Below, in pieces: positions 39,143 to 49,038 of a DNA stretch of 64,000 nucleotides. Origin of the DNA: Mesostigma viride (Eukaryota; Streptophyta; Mesostigmatophyceae; Mesostigmatales; Mesostigmataceae). Location: the NCBI GenBank assembly GCA_009746045.1, contig RPFO01000392.1:1972245-2036244 (forward strand). Direction: 5' to 3'. The first letter of the stretch is position 1. Every line of letters starts with the position of its first letter. The notes beneath the pieces are model-generated. The model had not been told where the DNA came from. It saw nothing but the letters and a program-made list of their open reading frames with translations, and made no database searches. The translations under genes were made by a program, and so were the position numbers.

Positions 39143-41610
39143 AGTTAACGCCAAGCGCATTGGCGTGATCCTGATTCGGCATATCTCTGCGATTCCAGCG
39201 GCACCGGAACGAGTTCATTCCGACAAGTATCAAGAAAGTTATGGCGTTCCGACTTCCCGGTCGCGCGCGAGCGCGAGCCGGCTGTTCTTCTAAGTCGGAC
39301 GTGAATATTTGCCGACGACATATGGGGTCGACAGTAATTCCTGGGCTGACAGGAATTAGGTGCTGAACCTACGACGGTATTGGATTAATACGTCGTACGC
39401 AGGAAATAGGAACCTTAACCTGTGGTCTGTTGGTACCGCAGGCCTAGTCCTGGACTTCTAGGTGCAGATGCAATAATCACTGTGGTGACTGTACTCTGTG
39501 GTCACTGTGCCTGTATGGCAGACCTACTGTATAGGAACTGGGCGCTGTACAGGTAGTGAATACTGTACCGGGGGTGTTATTGCTGAGCAGGCCTCCTAGC
39601 CGCTGCTCAGGACTAGCAAGCACAGTGCACAAGTATATAAACAATAGACCAGTGCCAATTGGTGTCTAATCACCAAGAAAATGTCCTCAAATGAGGACAT
39701 TTTTAAGCATGGATACCATTTGTAATAACTAACACATGTCAACACATCCATGGGTACGGTATGGAACCATGTTCATTTATGATATCAGTGTTCAAGAGTT
39801 GCAATGCTTAACATCCATGAAATATGCTCATTGTATAATTGTTTACGATTTATGAATGCAGGGGGGTCGCTACGCGAGTGACCAAATAGCACTCAAGTCA
39901 ACAATATGCCAAGAAAGAAGGCATGGCCAGGTCATGGCTGGCCCTGAACATGCACCCAGGGTGCCCACAACATGTCTATGTTACACCCTCGCAGTCCTAG
40001 ACCCTGCAGCCGGCCAGGGTGGGGGGACAAAATGTAACTGGCAACCAGGGACCATGGTGCAGGCCATACAGCAGGTGTAAAGCTAGCTCAGTCCAACGAG
40101 TGAAATATGAAGCAAATACTCGCCAAGGTTAGGTCCATGATCGTTGGTAGAGGCTCGGCTGCCACCACGGTGCTAAACCATGATGCTGAACCCTTACGTT
40201 ATATATGAAACATATACTGCAAAGAGGCACAAGTTGTAACACAAGCACAATGTAAACATGACAAGCTCAAGTTTCCAAGCCAGTCTTGATCACTTGGACA
40301 TGAGTTGAAGCATTAGAAACATATGGGCAACATACCAGAATGCCTTGAAAAACTTCTCAGCAACAAGGCAGTATATGTGTTGAATCAAACTACCACATCG
40401 CAATTAAGCACAGCGACTTTCTAGTCGCTGCTGTTTTGATAACGCAAGGCCGTTTACCTTTTCAGTGACGCAGCGGGAAAAGAAAGTACTGCCCAGCAAA
40501 CTTCCGTTATTCCCCGGACATAAACGTAATCAAAACCACGAAGTTGGGCATTGAAAGCAACCGGAATGATCACGTCTGCGAGAGTTATAGGTTACAATCC
40601 GCTTAACACGCTTACTTAGAACGATGCGGTTGAGAATGACAGTCGGAACCTTGCTCTTGACGTGCGCCCAGGCCGCCAGCTGCGCGGGCCAGCTCAAGAA
40701 ATATATATTAAAGGACGGTGACGCGTGGGAAGCACCCAGCCTTGCGGCAAAAGAAAAATATGGCTCGCGCTCGCCCTGGTTTTCGCCAGGCGCGACTGCG
40801 ACATCACGACGAAAAAATAGAGACTCTTTGACGCATGCAACTGCCCAGGTCCCTCTTCTCCCCATGTCGCCCATAAGCCCAGAAGCGTACCATAACCCAT
40901 ACTCGCGATATCCGCAGCGCCTGGGCGGAAAAAGAAATTGTAAAACCGAACTGCGAACTGACCTATCATGCGATCTACGTAGCTCTCAGATTTTCTTCAA
41001 CAATGCCAAAATCCGTTCATGAACAAAATTTTCGACATATACAAAGCACCTGCACGTGAAGAATAGCATCTTCGAAATCACTAGATGACGATCTAAAATG
41101 CTGTCTTCGTCCGGGGCAAAATAATGCCCTATAACATTCAGGCAAGCCTCGGAACTGGCACGACCCCATAGCCGCCACTCGACAAAACACTCGATTGCAT
41201 TGCGATGTTCTTGCTATTGTAGGTACTTTTCGTCGCCTCATATTTTCCAGGTACGGTCGACCCCTGTCGACCCCAGGGGCTTGGCGCGCTCAGTACCTAT
41301 CCCAGTTTCGCGCCAAAACCCACCAAGTGACCCTAGGACCAAATTTGGCGCCAAAACCGCGCCTCTGACCCCCCCCGTCTCAAACGAGGACTATGTCCTC
41401 AAATGAGGACATTTGGTTTTTGGACATTGGGCATCTCTTGCAAGCCTGCCTCACGTGTGTTGCCTTGACTTGGCAAACGCGTGTACAAGCCTCAAGTGTG
41501 TGAGCGCTGTAACATTATCCAATTTTAACAAAGCTCCGTTTCCAACCATATTCACACATTGCTGCATTGCAACCATATCCTTCACATTGCGTTTGCTAAG
41601 AACGTTAACT
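39143..41610 (+). repeat. Copia copy 1 5' LTR, split by a DNA transposon
   Basis: The LTR runs 39143-39662 and 41431-41610, about 700 bp in total. A TATA-like TATATAAA lies near 39633. Differences from the 3' LTR are few, such as GCTGAACC against GCTGACC and an extra CC near 39600. Confidence 0.85.
39663..41426. mobile_element. Non-autonomous DNA transposon in the copia LTR
   Basis: 1,764 bp, starting TGTCTAATCACCAAG and ending CTTTGG-like GGTTTTTGGACA. The imperfect TIRs share TGTC, ACCAA and the motif ATGTCCTCAAATGAGGACAT, present at 39681-39700 and 41393-41412. TTGG occurs on both sides (39659-39662, 41427-41430), and the 3' LTR shows the empty site. A 5-bp reading, ATTGG, is also possible. 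No transposase is recognisable; the 132-codon frame at 40624-41022 lacks motifs. GC rises sharply in the last 250 bp. Confidence 0.75.
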
Positions 41611-42609
41611 CAAATTACAAACAGTCTCAGCGGAACGGCCAGGAGGGTCGTTGCTGGTTGCGGTGTGCAGCGTTGACGACGCGAGGAGCTCGTCCGGTGG
41701 TGAATGGTGCAGGAAGAACAACGGCAGCAGAATTTCCGGTTTCGGCAGTCTGCTGGGGGTTCAATTTCCTGAATTGCGTCGTGTCGTTCGAGATCTATCT
41801 TTATTGCTTGCAGATCGTCCGCCTGTTAATCGCAGCTTCGTGCAATTCGTCGACGACCAGGTCGAAGATTGGGAGCGAATTCTGCGGCACGTCCAAACCA
41901 TCGTCATTCCGGAGCACCGGAGCATCGACGACCTCGAGCAGGAGCTTCACGGTTTGGTCGGCATCCAGACGGTGATTACAGCAGTAGCTGAGCGGGTGCG
42001 TGCGGAGTTGGCGGCAGGCGAGGAGAGGCTGCGGAGGCAGCTGGTGCAGTGCGACACGAGTTTGTACCGACAGCAGCGGGTGCGGGTGTACCACGTACTT
42101 TCGCAGGCGTAATCGGCGACGAGGGTGTTGCAGCGGGCCAGTTAGGCGTGAACGACGCGGAGCGGAGCACTACAGGCGGCTTGCAGAGGTCGGGGCGACA
42201 GCGGAAGCCATCACCGGAGGACAGCGCGCGGCAAGAGTCGGCAGGTTTCCGGAGCGAGCAAGGGTTCCTTTTCAGGAACTGCCCCAACCCCTTCGCGTTC
42301 GTGTGACGCGTTGGGAAGAGTTTGCCCTCTTGGGTACGATAGTGACCTTGAGGTGGGAGCAGGGGCGTCGCTGGGCTAGGCGACGAGGCACTTGGCGACC
42401 ACGAGGTGCCAAGATACAATCCGCGGGGTGCCAACGACGGGTTGTCACCTGTCTACTATACCAACGGTGACGATTCAGTCATCGCGGGCCGACAGCGGGT
42501 CGACGACGGCGCAGCGGGTAGCAGGGTGCCAGAGCTGATTGTGGTGAGCGACAGCGACAACAAGGAGAACCAGGACGCGCCTGGGGCCAGCCGTGGTGGT
42601 CTTGCCTGA
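41611..42609 (+). pseudogene. Leader ORF of copia copy 1 (frame-broken)
   Basis: A helical protein is encoded at about 41800-42110 (VRDLSLLLADRPPVNRS, then QVEDWERILRHVQTIV) and continues in other frames to IVVSDSDNKENQDAP and a stop at 42607-42609. Copy 2 encodes the same product with different frame breaks (57113-57912). It precedes Gag and could be a Gag N-terminal extension or a separate protein. No known domain is recognised. The two copies differ here by many small indels, unlike their pol regions. Confidence 0.4.
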
Positions 42610-42711
42610 GTGGTAACACTTGGCACTTTCCTTTCTTGTTCAGTAGCTTATATTGCTTTAATTGCTGCTTGGCCACTTGGCTGGCTGTAGCAGATCTGAA
42701 CAGAGGCCATC

Positions 42712-43532
42712 ATGGATGAGGAGCTATCAACCAACAAGCGGGCTTTATGGGCTTTGCGCGGCGCGGCGCTGGGATGGATGGACGAGATGGACGCGATGGA
42801 CGCGGTGGACGCGATGGACGCGGGGACGGCCAGGCGCTGGGAGACCAGGCTGCGGTGCCAGATAATCAGAGCCAAGGATCGCAGGGCGGTCAGAACGCGC
42901 CAGCCGCAGATCAAGCGGCGCCTAAGCGACCGACCGTGGCTGAGGGGTACGCGGTGCTAGGCCAGTTTCAGTCCATCAAGGACAATTGGCAGCCCCGGGA
43001 CGCTGAGAGGATGTTAGAGGACATGAACTTGTACACGGAGATATACACCGGTGACAAGCTTCGCATCCTGGCGTCTAGTGCCTACATAAGGCAGTCGGCG
43101 AGGCGGCTGTTCAAGTTTGTTCGGGAGCGACACGCGGCGGGGGACACCTGGGCGGCGTTTATGACGCGACTCAGGGTGTTCCTGAGTGACAAGAGGACCA
43201 TAGATGGGTCCCACCTGAAGCAAGAATACCTGGACTACAAGCCCATCAAGGGGCAGCTAGTGGTCCACGCCTTTGAAGACTTCGTCAAGCTGAGGGAGGA
43301 CGCCATGGCCAAGGGCTTCTTCGTCGCAGATCGGATGGCCATGGGCGACTTTCTCAAGTCGCTGCAGCTGGATCCGGTCACCATGGATAATGTGACCATC
43401 CACATGCGACAGGTCCATGGCTGGGCAGCCATGACGGACCAGTTGTATGAGTGTTTCAGCGGCAAGTACGTGGGTGGTAAGCGCCCTCGTCAGGTGATGA
43501 GGAGGCCGCTGAACCCACGGTTAAGTCCATGA
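42712..43532 (+). CDS. Copia copy 1 Gag, capsid part (frame change near its start)
   Basis: ATG 42712 (MDEELSTNKRALWAL) begins the frame seen intact in copy 2. In copy 1 an extra two bases near 42850 shift it, and the capsid continues in the 42747 frame to the TGA at 43530-43532. It includes an unusual run of MDxMDA repeats (DEMDAMDAVDAMDAG), then a UBN2-like Gag core (YAVLGQFQSIKDNW, LRVFLSDKRTIDGSHLKQEY, RQVHGWAAMTDQLYECF). It forms the virus-like particle. The stop overlaps the start of the next frame as ATGA. Confidence 0.7.
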
Positions 43533-43897
43533 GGGGATCGGGCCACGGGGGCCCAGCGCCCTCGAGAGGGCCTGAGACCTCTTCAAGGGGTCGAGGAAGG
43601 TCCAGGAGGGGGCGTGACAGAAGGGCTGGACGGGGGACCCCGCCGAAGTCGGGACATCCACAGTCCCAGTTTGACTTCAAGAGGGTGGGTGGTCCTCCCA
43701 AGGCTGGGCCCAGCAGTGGGACCTCACGGGACATCAGTCAGGTGGAATGTTATTTCTGCCAGGGGAAGGGTCACTTCAGGAATGAGTGTCCCTCGTACCT
43801 GAGGCAGGAAGGTCAGAGCAAGCCAGCTCAGGGTGGCAGCAAGGACAAGGCTGGTCCATCCCAGGATAAGGGCAAGGGCAAGGCTGCTGATCATTGA
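43529..43897 (+). CDS. Copia copy 1 Gag, nucleocapsid part
   Basis: 122 codons starting at the overlapping ATGA. The N-terminus is an RGG/RS-like basic region (SRGRGRSRRGRDRRAGR). The zinc knuckle CYFCQGKGHFRNEC follows at about residues 76-89. The frame is open upstream as SSGDEEAAEPTVKS, so a frame change near 43480 probably links it to the capsid part; both copies share this arrangement. It ends in TGA 43895-43897, in the same frame as pol. Confidence 0.75.
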   Translation: MRGSGHGGPAPSRGPETSSRGRGRSRRGRDRRAGRGTPPKSGHPQSQFDFKRVGGPPKAGPSSGTSRDISQVECYFCQGKGHFRNECPSYLRQEGQSKPAQGGSKDKAGPSQDKGKGKAADH

Positions 43898-46800
43898 CTT
43901 GAGCCTGCACACATCCCTGAACCCTGGAGGGTGCCCCCAGGGGTGTGTAATGTAGCTGCTAGTGACGGCAGTGAGGGGCAGCCCCATGCTCTAGTGAAAG
44001 AGCCTATTGGACACGATGGGGCAAGCTTGGTTACCACAGAGAGTATGCCAGCTGTAGCTGCAGTGGTTACTCGCCAACGTGCCCGCCATGGCGGTGCTGA
44101 GCCTGAGGTAGGACCTGGTGATGTGGACCCAGGTGGATCTCAGAAGCATTCTGACCGTGCAGGACTGGCACAGGATGGTCAGGATGAGGATAGGGCTGGA
44201 GACAGTCTGACAGGCACGACCCTGGTGCCTCCTGTACATAAGGGATCTGTACATACCTTGAGTGCTAATAATGACAATAAAAGGTTTTCTCTCTTGTATG
44301 ACATTGCCTCAAGGTTGCATACCATGTTTGGCCATGCAGCTCAGTCTTTGCAAGTTGCTAGACGGCTGGGAGGAAGTGAGTTGTACTCCATCTGCCAACA
44401 GGTTGCTCAAGCTTGCAAGTGCAGGCTAGTTGCTAGAAAGCCCAAGCAGTCTCATGCCAGGACTCCTATTTTGCAGCCAGGCCATGTGCAGGTAGATATT
44501 CAGAGAATCAGGGGTTTGAAGCTGCTGGTGGCAGTGGACAGATATACCAAGTACAAGACCCTAGAGATCCTGCCTGACATGGAGAAGCCTACATTGATTG
44601 CTGCTCTGAAGTTGACAAGGAGCAGGTACCCTGGGTTGGAGTTGTTGCAGTGTGACATTCAGTTTGAGTGCTGTGAGAACCTGCCAGAGTTTCCAGAGTT
44701 GCTGATTACACCCAGGGAGAGCCACGGCCAGCAAGGGGTGGTGGAGAGAGCCATCCAAGAGATCAAGACTGTGCTGCTGGTGGAGAGGATTCCAAGGACG
44801 TCATCTGCCATTGTGACATCTGCATGGCTACGTTCTGTGGAGGATAGGCTGAACCTGAGGACTCCCATGTTCTTTGGTGACATTGCCATCAATCCTCTTA
44901 TGCTGCATACCAGGATGCTGCCAGCTGATGCTGAGCAGGCATGGAAGGAGAAGCTAGAGGCCAAGTTCCTCAAGCTGAGGCAGAAAGACAAGGGCTGGAG
45001 TGTCCTAGAACCTAACGTTGGACAACAGGTTGTTGTGTGGAAGGAACCAAGCTTTCCAGGGAAACGTGGCAGCTGGCATGATGGGGTGGTGACCCGAGTA
45101 GAAGCCGCTGGCCATAAGTGCTGGGTGGCCATTGATGGCTCCCAAGCAGTGCACCGTCTGTCCTGGTCAAAGATCCGTCCCCGGGGAGGTAATCAAGGAG
45201 ACCTCTTCCAGGTGCCCGCTGGTGTACAAGGCGGGGGTGACGTGGAGCTTCCTGATCAGGGTGCTACAGCTGTATCGAGCCCTCAGGGTGACCCTGGCCC
45301 GGCCCCTGGGGTACCTTCACATACGGTGGTTGGGCAAGCAGGCGGACAGGCTGCACCTCCGGAACGGCCCGACACCAGGCCTAGGGGTGTGCGTCTATCA
45401 GATATTGTACAGGCTTTGCAAAGAGCCAAGAAGGAGCCTAAGGTGTCCAAGCTTGTCCAGTTGGATGAACCTGAGGTAGCTGCCATGGAGATAGATACCA
45501 ATGCACAGGTTTCTGTCATGGGACCTCAGCATACAGGAGAACTGCTGGTCGGAGAACCAAGTTGCCCCTGGGTGTCTGATTTCAGTGGTAGGACGCATCT
45601 AAGGGTGTTGGGAGAGGTTACTGCCCCTGTCATGGGTGTGGATGTGACCTTCCTTGTCCTAGAGGACTATGATGGCCCTGTGATTTTGGGTCAGAATTTT
45701 CTGGGCAATCCTGGGATTTCTATCAGAGCTACAGCTCTGAGAAGAGATGGCTGGGGGATGATTCCCCTAGAAAATTTCAGGACAACATTTCCAGTCAGGT
45801 GCAGGGCCAAGCCGGTCAAGGGTGTAAAATGGGATGAAGGGGAGGTGCCCCCAGCGGCCAGTTTGGTGATTCCAGCTGTGTTGCACCCCAGCAGTATTGG
45901 CATAACTCACAGGAGCCTTGCTGCACACTCTCCTTTGACATATGACCAGCTGGTCCAAGAGATGAGCTCGCCTACTTTGTTTGAGGCTTGGAAGCTCGCC
46001 TTCTCCAAGGCATTGGAGGAGTGGTTGCAGTTTGAGTGTGCTGCACCAACAGACAGACGTCCCCCAGCATCAAGGAAGCTTGCTTTGAGATTTGTGCTGA
46101 AGAGGAAGGTTGTGGATGAGGTATCAGTGCCCCATGTCAGGCCTGTCCTGAATGAGTATCACGGCACGGGGAGTCTGCCAGGAGAGGAGCTATACACGCC
46201 AGGGATGCTACACGACACATGGAGAATTTTGCTATGTCTCTACGTGGGGTTGCTGAACAGGGGAGCAGCTATGTCATCAGTGCTGCTGGACTTCAAGAGG
46301 GCATTTTTAAAATCTGATCCAGAAGTGGCCAGGAGGGTGTGGAAGCAGGATGAGCCTTACTGTGTTGAGGTGCCTGCCATCTGGAAGCTGGAGCTGCATC
46401 AACAATTCCTGGTTATTCTGAAGGGCCTGGAAGGACTCAGGTCGAGCCCAATCATCTGGAGACTCACGCTGCAGGAAGCTCTGATCAGTGAGTGTGGCTT
46501 GAGAGTGTCTTCAGTTGATCCCTGTTTGCTGCTGGCCCAATGGGAGGGTCTGCCAGTGTATGCTAGTTTGCATGGAGATGATCTGCATTTGCTAGCCCCC
46601 ACGACCTGGCTGAAGAAGTTTATTCCTGTCATCAGTGGCAAGTTTTCACTGGGCAAGGAGCTGTGGCAGGAGCCCAACAAGCCTGTAGTGTTCTGTGGAA
46701 TGCAGGCTACCCTGTTCAGGAGGGACGGGGAGTGGAGTATCAGGCTTCAGGCTGGAGGAGATTATAAACAGACCATTGTGAAGGCCTTGCCAGAGAAGAT

Positions 46801-47488
46801 CACCCAGGCTGCAGGACCTGAGTTGAGAGGCATGTGGGCCTGGTTTGCCAGCATCTGTGGTCCGTCTTTGATGGTCCATAGCAGAATGCCTGATGAGGTG
46901 CTTGAGGATGAGAAGCCTCGAGTCATAGCCCGGTTGGTGGAGAGTACCCCTGATCTGATTTTGTCTGGGATTGACTTTGCCCAGCCTATCACCTTGGAGA
47001 TCTTTGTTGACAGTTCCATGGATGCTCGCCAGGTTACCAAGGTCAGGGGGAGATCTGCTGCTCTGTTTGCTTTTTATCAGAGCAGGGCAAGTTTGTTCAG
47101 CTGGTACAGCAGACTGCAGAAGAGGGTCTGTATCAGTTCAGATGTGGCAGAATGCAGGGCCATATGCGAGGGGATCCAGTCCAGCCTGTACATAAAGGAG
47201 TTAATGCTGGAGCTGGCTTCAGTTACCCCTTGGACCTTGCAGATGGAGACGTTGTTGCTAACAGACAGCATGGGTATGGTCCAGTTTGTTCACAAGCAGC
47301 TGGCCAGAAGCCGGGACCTGGATTATTTGTTGCTGAAGGAGTTGGCCAGTTTGGTTGACTTGAAGCATATCCCTGGCGAGGAGAACCCTGCTGATGCATT
47401 GACAAAGCTGCCACACAAGGCCCCAGCCCAGTACAATGTACTGAGGAAGCTCATGAATGCTGACTGTCAAGTCGGTCTATCTGTCTAA
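43898..47488 (+). CDS. Copia copy 1 Pol: integrase, protease-like, RT, RNase H
   Basis: The frame is uninterrupted from the Gag UGA to TAA 47486-47488. There is no ATG near its beginning (43931 is GTG; the first ATG is 44044), so read-through from Gag is likely. Integrase: HHCC-like LHTMFGH...CQQVAQAC near 44310-44410, aspartates in VAVDRYTKY and LLQCDIQF, Glu in GVVERAIQEIK. A strand-rich GSWHDGVVTRVEAAG region follows. The protease-like part at 45490-45710 has EIDTNAQVSVM and VILGQNFL. The RT has LLDFKRAFLKSDPE, LKGLEGLRSSPIIW and SLHGDDLHLL (YVDD replaced by HGDD). RNase H has EIFVDSS, CISSDVAECRA and GEENPADALTK. The RT and RNase H are of copia (RVT_2) type but divergent. Confidence 0.88.
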   Translation, partial: LEPAHIPEPWRVPPGVCNVAASDGSEGQPHALVKEPIGHDGASLVTTESMPAVAAVVTRQRARHGGAEPEVGPGDVDPGGSQKHSDRAGLAQDGQDEDRAGDSLTGTTLVPPVHKGSVHTLSANNDNKRFSLLYDIASRLHTMFGHAAQSLQVARRLGGSELYSICQQVAQACKCRLVARKPKQSHARTPILQPGHVQVDIQRIRGLKLLVAVDRYTKYKTLEILPDMEKPTLIAALKLTRSRYPGLELLQCDIQFECCENLPEFPELLITPRESHGQQGVVERAIQEIKTVLLVERIPRTSSAIVTSAWLRSVEDRLNLRTPMFFGDIAINPLMLHTRMLPADAEQAWKEKLEAKFLKLRQKDKGWSVLEPNVGQQVVVWKEPSFPGKRGSWHDGVVTRVEAAGHKCWVAIDGSQAVHRLSWSKIRPRGGNQGDLFQVPAGVQGGGDVELPDQGATAVSSPQGDPGPAPGVPSHTVVGQAGGQAAPPERPDTRPRGVRLSDIVQALQRAKKEPKVSKLVQLDEPEVAAMEIDTNAQVSVMGPQHTGELLVGEPSCPWVSDFSGRTHLRVLGEVTAPVMGVDVTFLVLEDYDGPVILGQNFLGNPGISIRATALRRDGWGMIPLENFRTTFPVRCRAKPVKGVKWDEGEVPPAASLVIPAVLHPSSIGITHRSLAAHSPLTYDQLVQEMSSPTLFEAWKLAFSKALEEWLQFECAAPTDRRPPASRKLALRFVLKRKVVDEVSVPHVRPVLNEYHGTGSLPGEELYTPGMLHDTWRILLCLYVGLLNRGAAMSSVLLDFKRAFLKSDPEVARRVWKQDEPYCVEVPAIWKLELHQQFLVILKGLEGLRSSPIIWRLTLQEALISECGLRVSSVDPCLLLAQWEGLPVYASLHGDDLHLLAPTTWLKKFIPVISGKFSLGKELWQEPNKPVVFCGMQATLFRRDGEWSIRLQAGGDYKQTIVKALPEKITQAAGPELRGMWAWFASICGPSLMVHSRMPDEVLEDEKPRVIARLVESTPDLILSGIDFAQPITLEIFVDSSMDARQVTKVRGRSAALFAFYQSRASLFSWYSRLQKRVCISSDVAECRAICEGIQSSLYIKELMLELASVTPWTLQMETLLLTDSMGMVQFVHKQLARSRDLDYLLLKELASLVDLKHIPGEENPADALTKLPHKAPAQYNVLRKLMNADCQVGLSV

Positions 47489-48294
47489 AAGCTGAGAGCT
47501 GGGTGCTTAAGTCTCTGGATATCAGGCTGGGAGCTTGATTGTACATAATCCTGAGCACACCTTGAGGGGTGAGACATGTCTCTGGTGTGGGAATGTCTGA
47601 CATTGTCTCTGATGGAGAGATGTCTATCTGGGGTTTTCATCTCAGTCTGAGGTTTCCCCAGATCTGTGGTTTGTGGGCGGGGTTCGATTCCCTGGTGCCG
47701 TCTTAAGGCGGAGTTTCACGGACTGGCTGACCCATCCACCATGCTGGTGAGGTGGCGACAGGTCCCCTGATTTTCCACGGTTGGAACGAGTATGGAGCTT
47801 GTGTTTTGCATGTGCTTCGCGTAGATGTTGTGTCTGGTTCGATAAGGGGCAGCAGACCGGCGCCGACTCCCGTCTGGGGGTCAGCAATGTTTTCTGATGA
47901 GCTGTTGTGGGTGATCTGTGGGGTTTCGCCTAAGGTCCTGAAGGTTGTACATACTTCTCAAGTTCTTAGCTGAACACCTATGGGCTGCCACAGTTGGCCA
48001 ACCTCTTGTACATGGGTAACACAACGAGCCTCCCGTGAAGGGATAGGGACTCATTGTAATTTGTTTGTGCTCCTGAGCCAGTATGGGTGCTATGTACATA
48101 TAATAAGGAATCCAAGCTGACTGTCATGCCCAGTGGGTTGTGACTTGTAGTCGGGGAGGATGTCCAGGAATCCAAGCTGACTGTCATGCCCAGTGGGTTG
48201 TGACTTGTAGTCGGGGAGGATGTCCAGTACCCATTGTGTGTGTTTGTATGTAGACTTGTGTGAGCTGCTACAGCTCAAGAAAAGAAAGGATTGG
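47489..48294 (+). other. Copia copy 1 3' untranslated region
   Basis: About 800 bp between pol and the 3' LTR. A 62-bp direct duplication (GGAATCCAAGCTGACTGTCA...) lies at 48108-48169 and 48170-48230. A tRNA-T-arm-like GGGGTTCGATTCCC occurs near 47677. The purine tract adjoins the LTR. Confidence 0.6.
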
Positions 48295-48991
48295 AGTTAA
48301 CGCCAAGCGCATTGGCGTGATCCTGATTCGGCATATCTCTGCGATTCCAGCGGCACCGGAACGAGTTCATTCCGACAAGTATCAAGAAAGTTATGGCGTT
48401 CCGACTTCCCGGTCGCGCGCGAGCGCGAGCCGGCTGTTCTTCTAAGTCGGACGTGAATATTTGCCGACGACATATGGGGTCGACAGTAATTCCTGGGCTG
48501 ACAGGAATTAGGTGCTGACCTACGACGGTATTGGATTAATACGTCGTACGCAGGAAATAGGAACCTTAACCTGTGGTCTGTTGGTACCGCAGGCCTAGTC
48601 CTGGACTTCTAGGTGCAGATGCAATAATCACTGTGGTGACTGTACTCTGTGGTCACTGTGCCTGTATGGCAGACCTACTGTATAGGAACTGGGCGCTGTA
48701 CAGGTAGTGAATACTGTACCGGGGGTGTTATTGCTGAGCAGGCCTCCTAGGCTGCTCAGGACTAGCAAGCACAGTGCACAAGTATATAAACAATAGACCA
48801 GTGCCAATTGGGCATCTCTTGCAAGCCTGCCTCACGTGTGTTGCCTTGACTTGGCAAACGCGTGTACAAGCCTCAAGTGTGTGAGCGCTGTAACATTATC
48901 CAATTTTAACAAAGCTCCGTTTCCAACCATATTCACACATTGCTGCATTGCAACCATATCCTTCACATTGCGTTTGCTAAGAACGTTAACT
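48295..48991 (+). repeat. Copia copy 1 3' LTR
   Basis: 697 bp, AGTTAACG...CGTTAACT, with TATATAAA near 48784. It shows the empty CAATTGGGCATC site where the other LTR has an insertion. Confidence 0.88.
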
Positions 48992-48996
48992 TCCGT

Positions 48997-49038
48997 GGCG
49001 GCGCCGGACGCAACGGACGTGGCGGCCGCGCCAACCGT
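48997..49038 (+). CDS. LINE ORF1, second segment
   Basis: Fourteen codons between copia copy 1 and the foldback element. They continue the ORF1 frame from TSV as AAPDATDVAAAPT. The last bases, ACCGT (49034-49038), are the target site of the foldback element. Confidence 0.65.

Larger units (their letters stand above)
39143..48991 (+). mobile_element. Copia-like LTR retrotransposon, copy 1
   Basis: 9,849 bp, or 8,081 bp without the later insertion in its 5' LTR, almost exactly the length of copy 2 (8,080 bp). LTRs begin AGTTAACG and end CGTTAACT, without the usual TG...CA. A purine tract AAGAAAAGAAAGGA lies just before the 3' LTR. The order is LTR, leader ORF, Gag, in-frame UGA, then integrase, protease-like domain, RT and RNase H in one long frame. 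It is inserted in LINE ORF1 on the same strand as the LINE. Confidence 0.9.

Noticed and set aside
47660-47700. tRNA gene near GGGGTTCGATTCCC in the copia 3' region
   Set aside because: Only a T-arm-like stem is present; no acceptor, D-arm or anticodon arm could be assembled around it.
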